The translations under genes were made by a program, and so were the position numbers. Positions 16,352-24,664 of a stretch of 64,000 nucleotides of DNA are shown piece after piece (positions within the stretch are counted from its first letter, which is position 1; each line of letters starts with the position of its first letter). This stretch comes from Lacticaseibacillus parakribbianus (GTDB lineage Bacteria; Bacillota; Bacilli; Lactobacillales; Lactobacillaceae), in NCBI RefSeq assembly GCF_025490915.1, contig NZ_JANQBA010000011.1:1-64000 (forward strand), read 5' to 3'. Below the pieces are notes generated by a model. The model was not told where the DNA came from, made no database searches, and worked only from the letters and a program-made list of their open reading frames with translations.

Positions 16352-16693
16352 TCACCACTCGCGGTGGTCGTTGATGGCGTTTTTGGCGGCGACTAACTTC
16401 AGTGGGTCGAGGTTGAAGCGGTCGCAGAGGTAAAAACTGTAGGTCAGCACATCCGCGAGCTCCTCGGCCAGGTGCGGGACGTCTTCTTTTGGCAGCGTAT
16501 CGGCCCATTGGAAGCACTGCAGGACCTCGCTGGCCTCGATGCTCAGCGACTTGGCCAGGTTGACCGGCGACTGGGCTTCGTCCCAGCCGCGGGCATTGCG
16601 AAACGCTACAATCTGCTGAATTAGGGCCCGGTAGGCGGCGGCGCTGTCTTGGTCGACGGCGACCTTGGTTGGGGCGATGGGATGAACGGTCAT
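16352..16693 (-). CDS. MazG-like nucleotide pyrophosphohydrolase
   Basis: 113 residues starting at ATG 16693 with GAAGGT upstream; the longer in-frame extension to 16912 would cross repetitive DNA and has no ribosome binding site. The MazG-like signature is clear: an Ex(2)E motif in SLSIEASEVLQCFQWAD and the second helix pair HLAEELADVLTYSFYLCD, giving the metal-binding EExxE/ExxD set. The all-alpha NTP pyrophosphatase family includes MazG and dUTPase-like housekeeping enzymes (RS21-C6 type, as in dCTPase). Likely role: removal of non-canonical dNTPs. Confidence 0.88.
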   Translation of the reverse strand: MTVHPIAPTKVAVDQDSAAAYRALIQQIVAFRNARGWDEAQSPVNLAKSLSIEASEVLQCFQWADTLPKEDVPHLAEELADVLTYSFYLCDRFNLDPLKLVAAKNAINDHREW

Positions 16694-16863
16694 AACGTTA
16701 CCTTCTTTGATTGAGTGATGGGGACTGGTCCCAGTGTAGCACAGCGGTTCGGCCAGGAGAAGGGCGAGCGGCGGCCGGCGCGGCGCCGGCGACAGGCCGA
16801 GGCGCCGACTGGTGGTGACTGCCGCTTGCTGCTGGGGTGTCCGCCGCTGGCTTCTCCGTGGCC

Positions 16864-16966
16864 GGCTCCTCCTCTGCCGCCAATCCGCTGCTGGCTCCTC
16901 CTCTGCCGCCAATCCGCTGCTGGCTCCTCCTCTGCCGCCTTATCCGCTGCTGGCTCCTCCGCTGCC
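16864..16966. repeat. Tandem ~29-bp repeat between mazG-like gene and galM
   Basis: Four units beginning GGCTCCTCCTCTGCCGCC start at 16864, 16893, 16922 and 16952 (spacing 29, 29, 30 bp). All reading frames through it give low-complexity protein and none has a convincing start, so I treat it as non-coding. Confidence 0.8.
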
Positions 16967-17049
16967 GACTCAGTCCCGGCAGCGACGCACCGGTTCGCAG
17001 TCCAATGGTCAGCGCCCAACCTGGGGGATTGGCGGCCGCGTTTTGCCCA

Positions 17050-17077
17050 TTGACCTGGCGTGGCGCTGCGGTATGCT
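17050..17077 (+). promoter_or_regulatory. galM promoter
   Basis: TTGACC (17050-17055), 16-nt spacer, TATGCT (17072-17077), followed by GAGGAGG at 17097-17103. Confidence 0.65.
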
Positions 17078-17110
17078 TGAGCTGACAACGCTTACTGAGG
17101 AGGAATGACA

Positions 17111-18130
17111 ATGAATCGAATTAACGTTGAGGCCTACGATCGCCGGGCCGGCCGGGACTTGTGCGAGCTCACGCTCACCAACCGCAACGGCGTGGTGGTG
17201 AAGCTGCTGAGCCACGGGGCGACGCTTGAGCGGGTGCTTTTGCCAACGCCACAAGGGGGCCAGCACGACGCCATCATGCACCTTAACACCCGCGAGGACT
17301 ACGCCAGGGACCGTAACTTCCTGGGCGGCACGGTCGGGCGGGTTATCGGCCGGATGCGGCACGGTGAGTGGCAGGAGGGTTCGACGTTGCACCGCTTTGA
17401 GTGCAACGACGGCCCCAACCACGCGCATGGGGGGCCGCACGGCTACGATACACGAGTCTTTGATTTTCGGCTGCAGCAAGGCGACCACGCCGCGACCGTC
17501 ACCTTCAGCCTGTTCGACGCGGCCGATACCGCCGGCTACCCCGGCAACGTGCGGCTCGAGGCGGCCTACACCTTGGACGACGCCGATTGTCTGACCTACC
17601 GGCTTCACGCGGTGAGCGACGCGCCGACGCCGTTCAATCCGGCCAACCACGTCTACTTCAACTTGGGCGATGGCACGGTGGCAGAGCACGTGCTGCAGCT
17701 GGCCGCCGACCGTTACCTGCCGCTGGACGCCGAAAGCATCCCAACCTTGGGTCAGCGCAGCGTGGCCGGCACCGCCTTTGACTTTCGTGAGGGCCAGCCG
17801 CTGGCAACGGCACTGGACAGTGCCGAGCCGCAGATCGTGGCGCAAAATGGACTCAACCACCCGTTCTTGCTGACCGGCCAAGCTCCGGCCGCCGTGCTGA
17901 CGCTGCCTGGCAGCGGTCGCAGCGTGACGATGGCGACGACGCAACCGGCGATTGTGGTTTACACGGCCAATCACTTCGATCACACCGGTGTGGCCGCCAA
18001 CCTCGGCCGCTACTCGGGCGTGGCGCTTGAGGCGCAATTCCCGCCGACCGCCGACCCAACGCTCAACGCCATCGTGCTGGTGCCGGGGGCGGCCTTTGAC
18101 GCGACGACCAGCTGGACCTTTGGCTACTGA
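17111..18130 (+). CDS. galM: Aldose 1-epimerase (galactose mutarotase)
   Basis: 339 residues from ATG 17111, 7 nt after GAGGAGG; an ATG at 17105 is too close to that site. Active-site features of GalM: substrate-binding NHAHGGPHG with one catalytic His, NPANHVYFNLG with the second His, and the catalytic Glu in VALEAQFPPTADP. It interconverts alpha and beta anomers of galactose or glucose in the cytoplasm, feeding the Leloir pathway. It is monocistronic here, with no gal genes next to it. Confidence 0.93.
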   Translation: MNRINVEAYDRRAGRDLCELTLTNRNGVVVKLLSHGATLERVLLPTPQGGQHDAIMHLNTREDYARDRNFLGGTVGRVIGRMRHGEWQEGSTLHRFECNDGPNHAHGGPHGYDTRVFDFRLQQGDHAATVTFSLFDAADTAGYPGNVRLEAAYTLDDADCLTYRLHAVSDAPTPFNPANHVYFNLGDGTVAEHVLQLAADRYLPLDAESIPTLGQRSVAGTAFDFREGQPLATALDSAEPQIVAQNGLNHPFLLTGQAPAAVLTLPGSGRSVTMATTQPAIVVYTANHFDHTGVAANLGRYSGVALEAQFPPTADPTLNAIVLVPGAAFDATTSWTFGY

Positions 18131-18404
18131 AGCGCGAGTGGCGTGAACGGAGTGGGGCCAAAATGGCCTGGTTGGACCACGTGGTTGGGGTTTTGTTAAC
18201 CCAGAACGCGGCGGAGATGGCGCGTCTCGGTCATCACCTGTTACGAGAAAGGTTGCCCCGGACTGGGACAGCCGCGTTGGTCAGAAATACGCGCCGGGGT
18301 TCTGCGATATCGGATCCTTGATCAGGACACACTGTTTCTGCTGCTGGCGACCGGAACGCATCACGACACGCTGAAACGATAGTAGCGTGATCTCTTATAA
18401 CCTA

Positions 18405-18440
18405 AAATAGCCCCTCCGGCGTGTGTCGGGAGGGCTATTT
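18405..18440. terminator. Bidirectional terminator between galM and oleate hydratase genes
   Basis: AAATAGCCC...TCC pairs with GGAGGGCTATTT. The 270 bp before it, after galM, contain no gene I can identify. Confidence 0.75.
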
Positions 18441-18451
18441 GCGTGGAACTT

Positions 18452-20146
18452 TTATTCAAACATTTTCTTGGTCGCGCGAAGCAGCGTCGGCAGGTCCTTG
18501 TCGTAGCGCGGCGTCTTGACCAGGTGGCTCATCGGAATGCCGGCGAAGTGGTAGGCGGCGATTTCCCCCGACCGCACGGCGCTTTGCTCGGTGAAGATCA
18601 TCTGGTAAGGCTGCTCGACGAACTCGCCGGTGAAGGCCAGGTTGGTCGAGTGAGCGGGGATGACCTCCGGCCGGTCCGTCTTGGCGCGGTTGTTGAACAG
18701 CGCGGAGGCGTATGGCATGTAGCACGGGATGCAGTTGATGACCGAGTCCATGATTGCCGCGGTGTGCTCGCGGATGTTGATTGGGCCCGGGTCGACCATG
18801 CTGAGCTGGCCAATCAGCTCCTGCAGCATTTCCTTGCCGGTCATCTCGATGTACGGCTTATTGACGAACTCACCGGTGCGGCGTGGGTACAGGAAGTAGC
18901 CCCAGATGACCGCCTCGTTAGGCTTTTGCGTCGTGAAGTGCGGCTGGTGATGCACGACGATGGACATGTTCACGTCGGGCTTGCCGAGGTCGGTGATCGG
19001 CGCCGTCGAGAGAAAACTGTTCAGCGCGTTGCCCGGTACCTGGGTGGTGATGCGCGTGATCTCGTTGAGCAGCACGTGGTCCTTGGTGGTCAGCGTGAAG
19101 CTGACCCACTCGGAGGCGGCGCGGTCGGCGAAGAACTTGTCCGGGTTGCCCAGGTTGTAGAACCGGGCCGCGGCCTTTTTCCACAGCGCGGCCGACAAGC
19201 CGTAGTCCATGTTCTCCGGGGCCGGTGTGTCGTAGTCGCCAAGCGTCGCGGAGTCGGTGATGCTGCCGTTGGTGAAAATCACGGCGGTGTCGTCGTCGAC
19301 TGCGACCTGCTCGACGTCACCGGTGTGGGCGTCTTGAATCGTCAGGCCGGTGACGGTGATCTCGTCTTGCATCGGGCTGTCGGCGAAGGTCCAGTCCGTG
19401 ACGATTTTACCCAGCGCAAAGGTCACGCCCTGCGCCTTCAGGTAGTTGATCAAAGGCAGCATGATGGACTCGAACTGGTTGTAGCGGGTGCGGTTGACGC
19501 CGACCAAGTGCTCGATTTGCGTGAACTCGTAGAGCATCATGTGCATGTAGCGGCGCAGCTCCTGGGCCGAGCTTTGGGTGCGGAAGGCGAACGTGGTCTC
19601 CCACATGTACCAGAAGTTGGTGGTGAACATGTGCGGGTCGTCCTTGAAATACTCGGCGATCGAGACGTTGTCCAGCAGCGTCTCGTCCTTGTCGGGCATC
19701 ATCACAAGCTTGGTCAAAAGGGCGCGGTCCAGGTTGTTCAACCCGAGCTTGCCGGCCTGCAAAATGCCGTCGCCGCGGCGCATCAGCCGGGCCTTGTCGA
19801 AGGTGCGGTGCTTGGCGTCGAAGTCGCGGGTGTCTTCGGCCGCCGTCATCCCCGGCTCCGTGGCGGAGTCGACGCGCGACAGCAGGTCCATCAGGTCGAC
19901 GTAGGTGCGGTAGTTCAGCATCCGGCCGCCCCGGGCGATGTAGCCCGTGCTGTTGTCCAGCGGGTGTTCGGCGTTCCAGTAGTCGGCCGCCTGCTCGGAG
20001 GCGGCGCTGCCGTCGTTGGAGCCGTGGTCGTCGATGCCGTACAGGGTGATGGCGTCGCCGTTCCAGTGGCCTTCTTGGATCAGGTAGACGGCGCTGGCCA
20101 TGTTGGCCAGCCCGGCCCCGATCATGATCGCTTTGTGTTTGATCAT
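18452..20146 (-). CDS. ohyA: Oleate hydratase
   Basis: 564 residues, typical for the family formerly called 67-kDa myosin-cross-reactive antigen. FAD-binding GAGLANMASAVYLIQEG is near the N-terminus, followed by YGIDDHGSNDG, ARGGRMLNYRTY and FDKARLMRRGDGILQ, and later NFWYMWETTFAFRTQSSAQE, all conserved in oleate hydratases. The enzyme adds water to the cis-9 double bond of oleate or linoleate, giving 10-hydroxy fatty acids, a detoxification step in lactobacilli. GGAGGAATAGT precedes the ATG. A TetR-type gene about 700 bp upstream could regulate it, but no shared operator is evident. Confidence 0.96.
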   Translation of the reverse strand: MIKHKAIMIGAGLANMASAVYLIQEGHWNGDAITLYGIDDHGSNDGSAASEQAADYWNAEHPLDNSTGYIARGGRMLNYRTYVDLMDLLSRVDSATEPGMTAAEDTRDFDAKHRTFDKARLMRRGDGILQAGKLGLNNLDRALLTKLVMMPDKDETLLDNVSIAEYFKDDPHMFTTNFWYMWETTFAFRTQSSAQELRRYMHMMLYEFTQIEHLVGVNRTRYNQFESIMLPLINYLKAQGVTFALGKIVTDWTFADSPMQDEITVTGLTIQDAHTGDVEQVAVDDDTAVIFTNGSITDSATLGDYDTPAPENMDYGLSAALWKKAAARFYNLGNPDKFFADRAASEWVSFTLTTKDHVLLNEITRITTQVPGNALNSFLSTAPITDLGKPDVNMSIVVHHQPHFTTQKPNEAVIWGYFLYPRRTGEFVNKPYIEMTGKEMLQELIGQLSMVDPGPINIREHTAAIMDSVINCIPCYMPYASALFNNRAKTDRPEVIPAHSTNLAFTGEFVEQPYQMIFTEQSAVRSGEIAAYHFAGIPMSHLVKTPRYDKDLPTLLRATKKMFE

Positions 20147-20249
20147 ACTATTCCTCCTAATCTGTCAGTTCTGATGAAACGTGCGGCTTTGCAAGCGCGT
20201 TGGGAATCGGACCCAGATGCGCTTGCGAACGCGCTAAGTTTGGCCGGGG

Positions 20250-20542
20250 TCACGCGCTAAACGCGTTTCCCGCCGCAATGTGAACGTGATTCGCGACGCC
20301 ACACCACTGAGGTGAGACCCACTCAATCGCGTGGCGAGGGCGTATCTAAAACTAAAAATCAATTTGTGGCTAGTTTCGAGAATCAATTTTGTTTAATGAC
20401 CCTCTAGGTAGGACGGAGGTTCGGCCGCCCCGGCCCGGAGCTGGAAGTAGTGGTGTGCCCGGGCCGGAGCCCGGATTTCCGAGACTAGCAGAGCCAATCG
20501 GTTCGCTAAATACGCCGTGTCTCACGCGCTAAACGCGTTCCC
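20250..20542. repeat. Short direct repeats in the region upstream of oleate hydratase
   Basis: TCACGCGCTAAACGCGTT occurs at about 20251 and again at 20521, each with flanking CGC-rich similarity. The 420 bp between ohyA and the next small gene contain no open reading frame I can support; part of it (20410-20440) resembles a segment near 35240. Confidence 0.5.
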
Positions 20543-20570
20543 AAAGCCGCCCCGCTAAGCCCGGCTTGGC

Positions 20571-20696
20571 TCACGCTCTGTTCGATTCGTACTTCGCGTA
20601 GTCCTTGGCGTCGTCGTGGAACCAGTCCAACTTGTACAGGGTGTAGGCCGTGGCGGCAGCGAGGCCGACTGCGGTCAGTAATAACGCTTTCTTCAT
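20571..20696 (-). CDS. 41-residue single-helix membrane protein
   Basis: ATG at 20696 with an AAAGG site just upstream. The product starts MKKALLLTAVGLAAATAYTL (one membrane helix) and continues with a charged tail YKLDWFHDDAKDYAKYESNR. Such single-helix YtxH-like or hypothetical miniproteins are frequent in lactobacilli. A longer overlapping frame on the same strand is poor in composition. No function can be assigned. Confidence 0.7.
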   Translation of the reverse strand: MKKALLLTAVGLAAATAYTLYKLDWFHDDAKDYAKYESNRA

Positions 20697-20803
20697 AACC
20701 TTTCACCTCACTTTTTGATTACGCTTTCAGTATAGGCCGGTGAAACAAGGCCGTTCAATGGACAAGCACTGGGGTTTGTCCAATCGAATTGGTCTGGACA
20801 ATC

Positions 20804-20833
20804 AAAAAGCCGAGCGGGTCAGCCCCACTCGGC
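20804..20833 (-). terminator. Terminator after the TetR-type gene
   Basis: Minus-strand hairpin GCCGAGTGGGG/CCCGCTCGGC followed by five U, immediately after the regulator stop. Confidence 0.85.
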
Positions 20834-20848
20834 GATTAAATAATTATG

Positions 20849-21406
20849 TTAATACATGGTGCGGGAGTTGCGAACCGCCAGGGCCAAGGCGCCGGTCATC
20901 ATGACCTCGGCGCGTTTGACCATCGCGTCCTTGTCCTCGATCAGGCCGCGCATCAGCCACTGGATGACCTGGGCGACCAGCGCCAGGCCGTAGAAGTTGC
21001 AGATGTCGTCTTGCAAGTGGCGCGGCAGCTTGGCGTCGGTGCCTTCCACCACGCCGCGAACGAACTGCTCGGCGACGGTCGCCAGCAGCTGCTCCAAGAG
21101 GTCGCGGCCGACGGAGTTGAAGCTCGCGAGGCAAAAGGCGCGGTTGTCCTCGATGTAGGTCAAAAGCATGCGGTAGGCGGTGGTCCACTCGGTAATCTGC
21201 GCGTATTTTTCCATCTGCGTGATAATTTCCTGCTGGTAGACCCACGCGAGCAGCGAGTAGATGTCCTCGAAGTGATAGTAAAACGTGTTGCGGGTGACGC
21301 CGGCCTTGGCGGTCAGGGCGTTGATCGTGATGTGATCCAGCGCCGTGGTGGCCATCATGTCGCGCAGCGTGGCAGCCAGGAGCTGCTTGGTGTCCGGCCG
21401 GCTCAT
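20849..21406 (-). CDS. TetR/AcrR-family regulator (DhaS-like)
   Basis: 185 residues. The N-terminal HTH (about 8-50) contains ITINALTAKAGVTRNTFYYHFEDIYSLL, the TetR signature with the DhaS/YdeS variant FYYHF. The C-terminal half is helical with a ligand-binding pattern. The ATG overlaps the stop of the upstream phosphoglycerate-mutase-like gene by one base (TGATG), so the two form an operon. Such regulators often control transporters or lipid-modifying enzymes; oleate hydratase downstream is a possible target by position only. Confidence 0.87.
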   Translation of the reverse strand: MSRPDTKQLLAATLRDMMATTALDHITINALTAKAGVTRNTFYYHFEDIYSLLAWVYQQEIITQMEKYAQITEWTTAYRMLLTYIEDNRAFCLASFNSVGRDLLEQLLATVAEQFVRGVVEGTDAKLPRHLQDDICNFYGLALVAQVIQWLMRGLIEDKDAMVKRAEVMMTGALALAVRNSRTMY

Positions 21407-22068
21407 CACATCACCGCCAGCTGGTTGTAGCTCAGCACCTTGACGCCTTCGTCGGTCAAGGCGATTTTGGAAATCGAGCCGTTGCGGGGGCTGTCGGTGA
21501 CCACAAAGCCGTCGTCCTTGCCGAACTTGTCGATGATGCTGCGAATCGTGGTGCCGTGGGTAACCAGGAGCACGTTGTCGCCGTTTTGGTTCTCGTCGCG
21601 CAGCATCTTGAAGCCTTTTTGCAGGCGGGTCCAGTAGGTCAAGGCGTCCTCGGCGTCGTGGAAGGGGTCGGCCTCGTGCATGAAGTCCTTGGTCGCGTCG
21701 ACGCCGAACTGCGCGATCAGGTCCTTGAAGGTGCGAGCCCCGTGCGGCGCCCCGACGGCGTACCAGGCCTTGGCGGAGTCTTCACCCTCGTAGTAGCCGT
21801 AGAACTGCTCGCGAAACAGCGGCGTGGTGGTCAGGGTGACGTGGGTGTTGAAGTTGTTGGCCAAAACCAGCTCGGCGGTGTTGCTGGCCCGCATGGTGTC
21901 GCTGGAGTAGGCGTGGGTGAAGGTGATGTGCTTCAGCGCCTCACCGGCCCGGCGGCCATCGGCCAGGCCGGACTCGGTCAACGGCGAGTCGGACCAGCCT
22001 TGCATCTTGTTGAACTTGTTGAACCAGGTTTGACCGTGACGGACCAAGTAGACGGTGACTGTTTTCAT
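21406..22068 (-). CDS. Histidine phosphatase (phosphoglycerate mutase-like)
   Basis: 220 residues from ATG 22068, which follows GGAGG; an in-frame TTG 12 nt earlier overlaps the site. The catalytic LVRHGQT (phospho-accepting His) is at about 8-14, with YSSDTMRASNTAE, the acid in FREQFYGYYEGE, and the second His in LVTHGTTIRSII. This is the cofactor-dependent PGM/broad phosphatase superfamily; the divergent sequence and operon with a TetR gene suggest a sugar or signalling phosphatase rather than the glycolytic mutase. Confidence 0.9.
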   Translation of the reverse strand: MKTVTVYLVRHGQTWFNKFNKMQGWSDSPLTESGLADGRRAGEALKHITFTHAYSSDTMRASNTAELVLANNFNTHVTLTTTPLFREQFYGYYEGEDSAKAWYAVGAPHGARTFKDLIAQFGVDATKDFMHEADPFHDAEDALTYWTRLQKGFKMLRDENQNGDNVLLVTHGTTIRSIIDKFGKDDGFVVTDSPRNGSISKIALTDEGVKVLSYNQLAVM

Positions 22069-22114
22069 GACGACCTCCAATGTGTTTGCTTGGGACTATT
22101 TTACCACAGGCAGG

Positions 22115-22948
22115 CTAGGCCAGCTCGGCCAGCCAGTCGCGAAACTGCGCTTGGGCGGTCGCAAGGTGCGGCATCGGGGCAAGCCCCGTCAGCGCCATCA
22201 CGTCTTGGTAAACCGGGGTGAACAGGTCAAGGCAAGCCCTGATGCTGGCGGTGATGCCGGTCAGGTCGGCTTGGTTGTAGGTCGCGGCCAAAGCCTGCTG
22301 CTCGGCGGCCGTCAGCGTCTCCCAGGTGTACTTGCCGCAGACGCCGGCGTCGAATTGGCCGTGGCGTTGCGCGGTCGCCCGAAAGCCCAGCATGTCGATC
22401 AGCATCGGCCGGGTGTAGCGGTTCAGCATTTCGTTGGCGTAAACCAGGTTGTGTCGGGCCACGCCCTTGACCGCGTTGCCCAGGCACCAGTAAAACTCGT
22501 TGGCGCAGGCGTCAAGCGCCGTCTGGTCGGGCACGGCGACCCAGTGGCTAGACGCGTCGGTGGTCGGCGTCTGGCGGCCGCTTCCCCGCCGCCAGACGAG
22601 GCCGTTGAGCGAATCGGCCGCCAGGTAGCCCGCGATGTCCGTGGCCGGGGCGACTTTGAGGTCGATGCGCCGCGTTCCGGGGTAGCGGGTCAGGTAGGTG
22701 TCCCAGACGCTGCTGGACGCCCCGAACAGCGCCTCGTTGGCGAGGTGTTGCACCAAGGTCGGCGACCCGACCTGGTGAATCCACCAGTTGCCGTCGGTTG
22801 CCGTGGGATCGGCGACAAAAAGCGTGACGTCCAGGTCGACCCAGGCGTCTGGGTGGGTGTTGGGGTTGTTGCTTGAGCCTTCCGTGCCGATCGCCAAGAC
22901 GTTGGCGTCGGTCTCGGCCAGGGCGATGAAGCGGTCTAAGTCTGTCAT
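22115..22948 (-). CDS. ANT(6)/AadK-like nucleotidyltransferase
   Basis: 277 residues from ATG 22948, preceded by AGGAGG. The nucleotidyltransferase motif is near the N-terminus: GTEGSSNNPNTHPDAWVDLDVTLFV corresponds to the GSxx(N)13-16DxD region of streptomycin 6-adenylyltransferases, with D-x-D as metal ligands. A conserved helical C-terminal domain follows (CANEFYWCLGNAVKGVARHNLVYANEML and CGKYTWETL). The family adenylylates aminoglycosides, but many chromosomal AadK-like proteins of lactobacilli have no proven resistance role. Confidence 0.85.
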   Translation of the reverse strand: MTDLDRFIALAETDANVLAIGTEGSSNNPNTHPDAWVDLDVTLFVADPTATDGNWWIHQVGSPTLVQHLANEALFGASSSVWDTYLTRYPGTRRIDLKVAPATDIAGYLAADSLNGLVWRRGSGRQTPTTDASSHWVAVPDQTALDACANEFYWCLGNAVKGVARHNLVYANEMLNRYTRPMLIDMLGFRATAQRHGQFDAGVCGKYTWETLTAAEQQALAATYNQADLTGITASIRACLDLFTPVYQDVMALTGLAPMPHLATAQAQFRDWLAELA

Positions 22949-23005
22949 GTTGGCCTCCTGTGGGTGATGATGCAATCGATTTTATTATACCGTTTTGACC
23001 ACACG

Positions 23006-23030
23006 AAAAAAGACCGGCGGTGGCCGGTCT
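23006..23030 (-). terminator. Terminator of the proline iminopeptidase gene
   Basis: GACCGGC/GCCGGTC hairpin followed by six U on the minus strand, a few bases after the stop codon. Confidence 0.85.
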
Positions 23031-23038
23031 CAATCGGG

Positions 23039-23944
23039 TTAGTCGTTGAACGTGCCGTTCTCGACGTCCGAGATGAAGTCCTTGAGGTGCTTGAAGTACA
23101 CCGGCGCGTTGTCGATCATGTGGTGGTGGCCGCCGTTGGGGGTGGTGACCAGCCGCGCGTGGGGAATGTCTTCGGCCATGCGCTGGGCCGAGCGAACCGG
23201 CATGGTTTCGTGCTCGCCGAAGGTCAAAAGCGTCGGCACCGTGATGTTGTGGATCTGGTCGCGGATATCCCAGTCCTTGAGCTTGCCGGTGACGACGAAC
23301 TCGTTATCGCCTTGGAAGGCGTTGTAGACGGCGGTGCCGGTGGTGTCGATCAGGTGAGAGATGGCAGGCGGCTGCTTGCGGTCCACGTAGCCCTTGTTCA
23401 GGATGTCGACGTACTTTTGGTACTGCGCGTCCTTCCAGTTGCCTTCCGCCTCGATTTTTTGCATGTACTTGACGGCCGACGGCGGCAGGGCCTCTTCGCG
23501 AACGCGGTTGATGTTGACCACGTACTCGTCGATGTTGTCGATCATGCTGGAGATGATCGCGCCCTTGAGGTGCTCACCGTACTTCAGGGCGTAAAGCTGC
23601 GTCAAGGCGCCGCCCCAGCTTTGGCCGATCAGGTAGAAGTGATTCAGGCCGAGCTTTTGGCGAACCTCTTCGACCTCGCCGAGGAAGTAGTCGGTGGTCA
23701 GGTACTTGGCCGCGATTTCCGGGTCGGAGTAGTCCGGCTGATCGGAGTAAAACGAGCCCAGCTGGTCGTACATGTGGACTTGCACGCCGAGGTCGGCGAG
23801 CTCCTCACCGAAGTTTTCCCAGTACTCATGGTTGCCGCCGGGGCCGCCGTGCAGGCAAAGCAGGTGGATGTCGCCTTGCCCTTGCGTGTTGGTCCACAGG
23901 TGGTAGCCGTTATCAAGCGTTAAGATGGTGGTTCCTTGCTTCAT
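23039..23944 (-). CDS. pip: Proline iminopeptidase
   Basis: 301 residues from ATG 23944. The alpha/beta hydrolase shows LCLHGGPGGNHEYWE (oxyanion HGGPG), nucleophile GQSWGGALTQ, acid near TFGEHETMP and base His in NGGHHHMID. This is the S33 family; length and sequence resemble lactobacillar PepI/PepR, which removes N-terminal proline from peptides in the cytoplasm. It takes part in peptide nitrogen use. Monocistronic, with its own terminator. Confidence 0.93.
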   Translation of the reverse strand: MKQGTTILTLDNGYHLWTNTQGQGDIHLLCLHGGPGGNHEYWENFGEELADLGVQVHMYDQLGSFYSDQPDYSDPEIAAKYLTTDYFLGEVEEVRQKLGLNHFYLIGQSWGGALTQLYALKYGEHLKGAIISSMIDNIDEYVVNINRVREEALPPSAVKYMQKIEAEGNWKDAQYQKYVDILNKGYVDRKQPPAISHLIDTTGTAVYNAFQGDNEFVVTGKLKDWDIRDQIHNITVPTLLTFGEHETMPVRSAQRMAEDIPHARLVTTPNGGHHHMIDNAPVYFKHLKDFISDVENGTFND

Positions 23945-24313
23945 TACAGTCACCGCTTTTCTAAGAGATACCTCATTTTAGCACTATAACGCTGAAATGG
24001 CACTTAATCGTTGATGTGACGGGCTTGACCATGCTTGACGCTAATCAAAACTGCTGCTAGTAATCCCCACAGTAATCTCTTACTGAGTCTTGTTAATGTC
24101 GATTGTGTTGTGCTCAAAGCCAGCGTCAATAGGTCAAGGCAGCAGCCTCGCAACGCCGGATGCCGGTGGATGCATGCAGCAGAAAGTAGGCGAGGCACTG
24201 TGGGTACTTGTAGCATTCTTTCCACTCATCTTAGCGACAACATTATGACGCACGTTGGATTCTGGGAAAGCGCTGGCCATCATGCCAATCATCCTCCGAC
24301 GGATTAGAAAGGA

Positions 24314-24344
24314 CAAAAACGCCACCCCCGCAAGAAGGTGACGC
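24314..24344 (-). terminator. Terminator of the Fst-like toxin mRNA
   Basis: CGTCACC/GGTGGCG hairpin followed by five U on the minus strand; with the promoter at 24530-24558 it predicts an mRNA of about 210 nt. The 360 bp to its left (23945-24313) contain no gene I can support. Confidence 0.7.
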
Positions 24345-24383
24345 CTGATACCAAACTGCTAGACGCTGCCGCCGCTTGTTAAG

Positions 24384-24473
24384 CTACTTGCGGCCGTCTA
24401 GCCAGTGATCCATAATGAGCAGGATTACACCGACAAGTAGCGGCGCGACAATCGCTTGGTCAAACTGGGACAA
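24384..24473 (-). CDS. Fst/Ldr-family type I toxin-like peptide (29 residues)
   Basis: A TTG start at 24473 with AAAGGTGGT upstream gives a 29-residue peptide MSQFDQA followed by IVAPLLVGVILLIMDHWLDG and RK. The hydrophobic core with I-x-AP-L-VG and the ending HWLxxRK fit the Fst/Lpt family of membrane toxins of enterococci and lactobacilli, which are about 29-33 residues and damage the membrane when over-translated. A minus promoter (TGTTCA-17-TATAAT, TSS about 24523) and a terminator give an mRNA of about 210 nt, the size of known fst RNAI. It is controlled post-transcriptionally by an antisense RNA in studied examples; here a candidate RNA lies back-to-back at 24606. Confidence 0.78.
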   Translation of the reverse strand: MSQFDQAIVAPLLVGVILLIMDHWLDGRK

Positions 24474-24529
24474 ACTAACCACCACCTTTTGGCGCGGTAT
24501 CGCGTTCGCAAGGCGCAGCGGCACAGCTT

Positions 24530-24558
24530 ATTATATCTGACAGAAGCCGGGCTGAACA
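24530..24558 (-). promoter_or_regulatory. Promoter of the Fst-like toxin mRNA
   Basis: Minus strand: TGTTCA (24558-24553), 17-nt spacer, perfect TATAAT (24535-24530). Confidence 0.6.
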
Positions 24559-24570
24559 GTCGTGCTCGAA

Positions 24571-24599
24571 TTGCTTCCAAACGGGCAACGTGCTATAAT
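24571..24599 (+). promoter_or_regulatory. Promoter of a ~59-nt RNA
   Basis: TTGCTT (24571-24576), 17-nt spacer, perfect TATAAT (24594-24599), divergent from the toxin promoter. Confidence 0.7.
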
Positions 24600-24605
24600 C
24601 ATCGT

Positions 24606-24664
24606 AGGTCAAACAGGGGCGACTAGCCCATTCCGCACAGTCCGCAAGCTGTGCGGCTTTTTTT
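24606..24664 (+). ncRNA. Candidate antitoxin small RNA (about 59 nt)
   Basis: From the promoter at 24571-24599 transcription would start near 24606 and end at a perfect terminator (CCGCACAG 24633-24640, CTGTGCGG 24649-24656, then seven U). No peptide with a ribosome binding site fits. The size resembles RNAII of par/lpt loci. Segments GCACAG and CGCAAG are complementary to the 5' untranslated region of the toxin mRNA (near 24510-24528), though in swapped order. In the classical loci RNAII converges with the toxin gene; here it diverges, so the antitoxin role is an inference. Confidence 0.65.

Noticed and set aside
16690-17088. Frame with AAEEEPAAD repeats upstream of the MazG-like gene
   Set aside because: It arises from the 29-bp repeat; frame-independent repetition and no good start.
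18443-20260. 605-codon frame opposite oleate hydratase
   Set aside because: Val/Gly/Arg-rich antisense shadow of a GC-rich gene; the opposite strand has full family motifs and a good ribosome binding site.
24004-24325. Short frames on both strands left of the toxin
   Set aside because: No ribosome binding site, mixed composition, and mutually overlapping.
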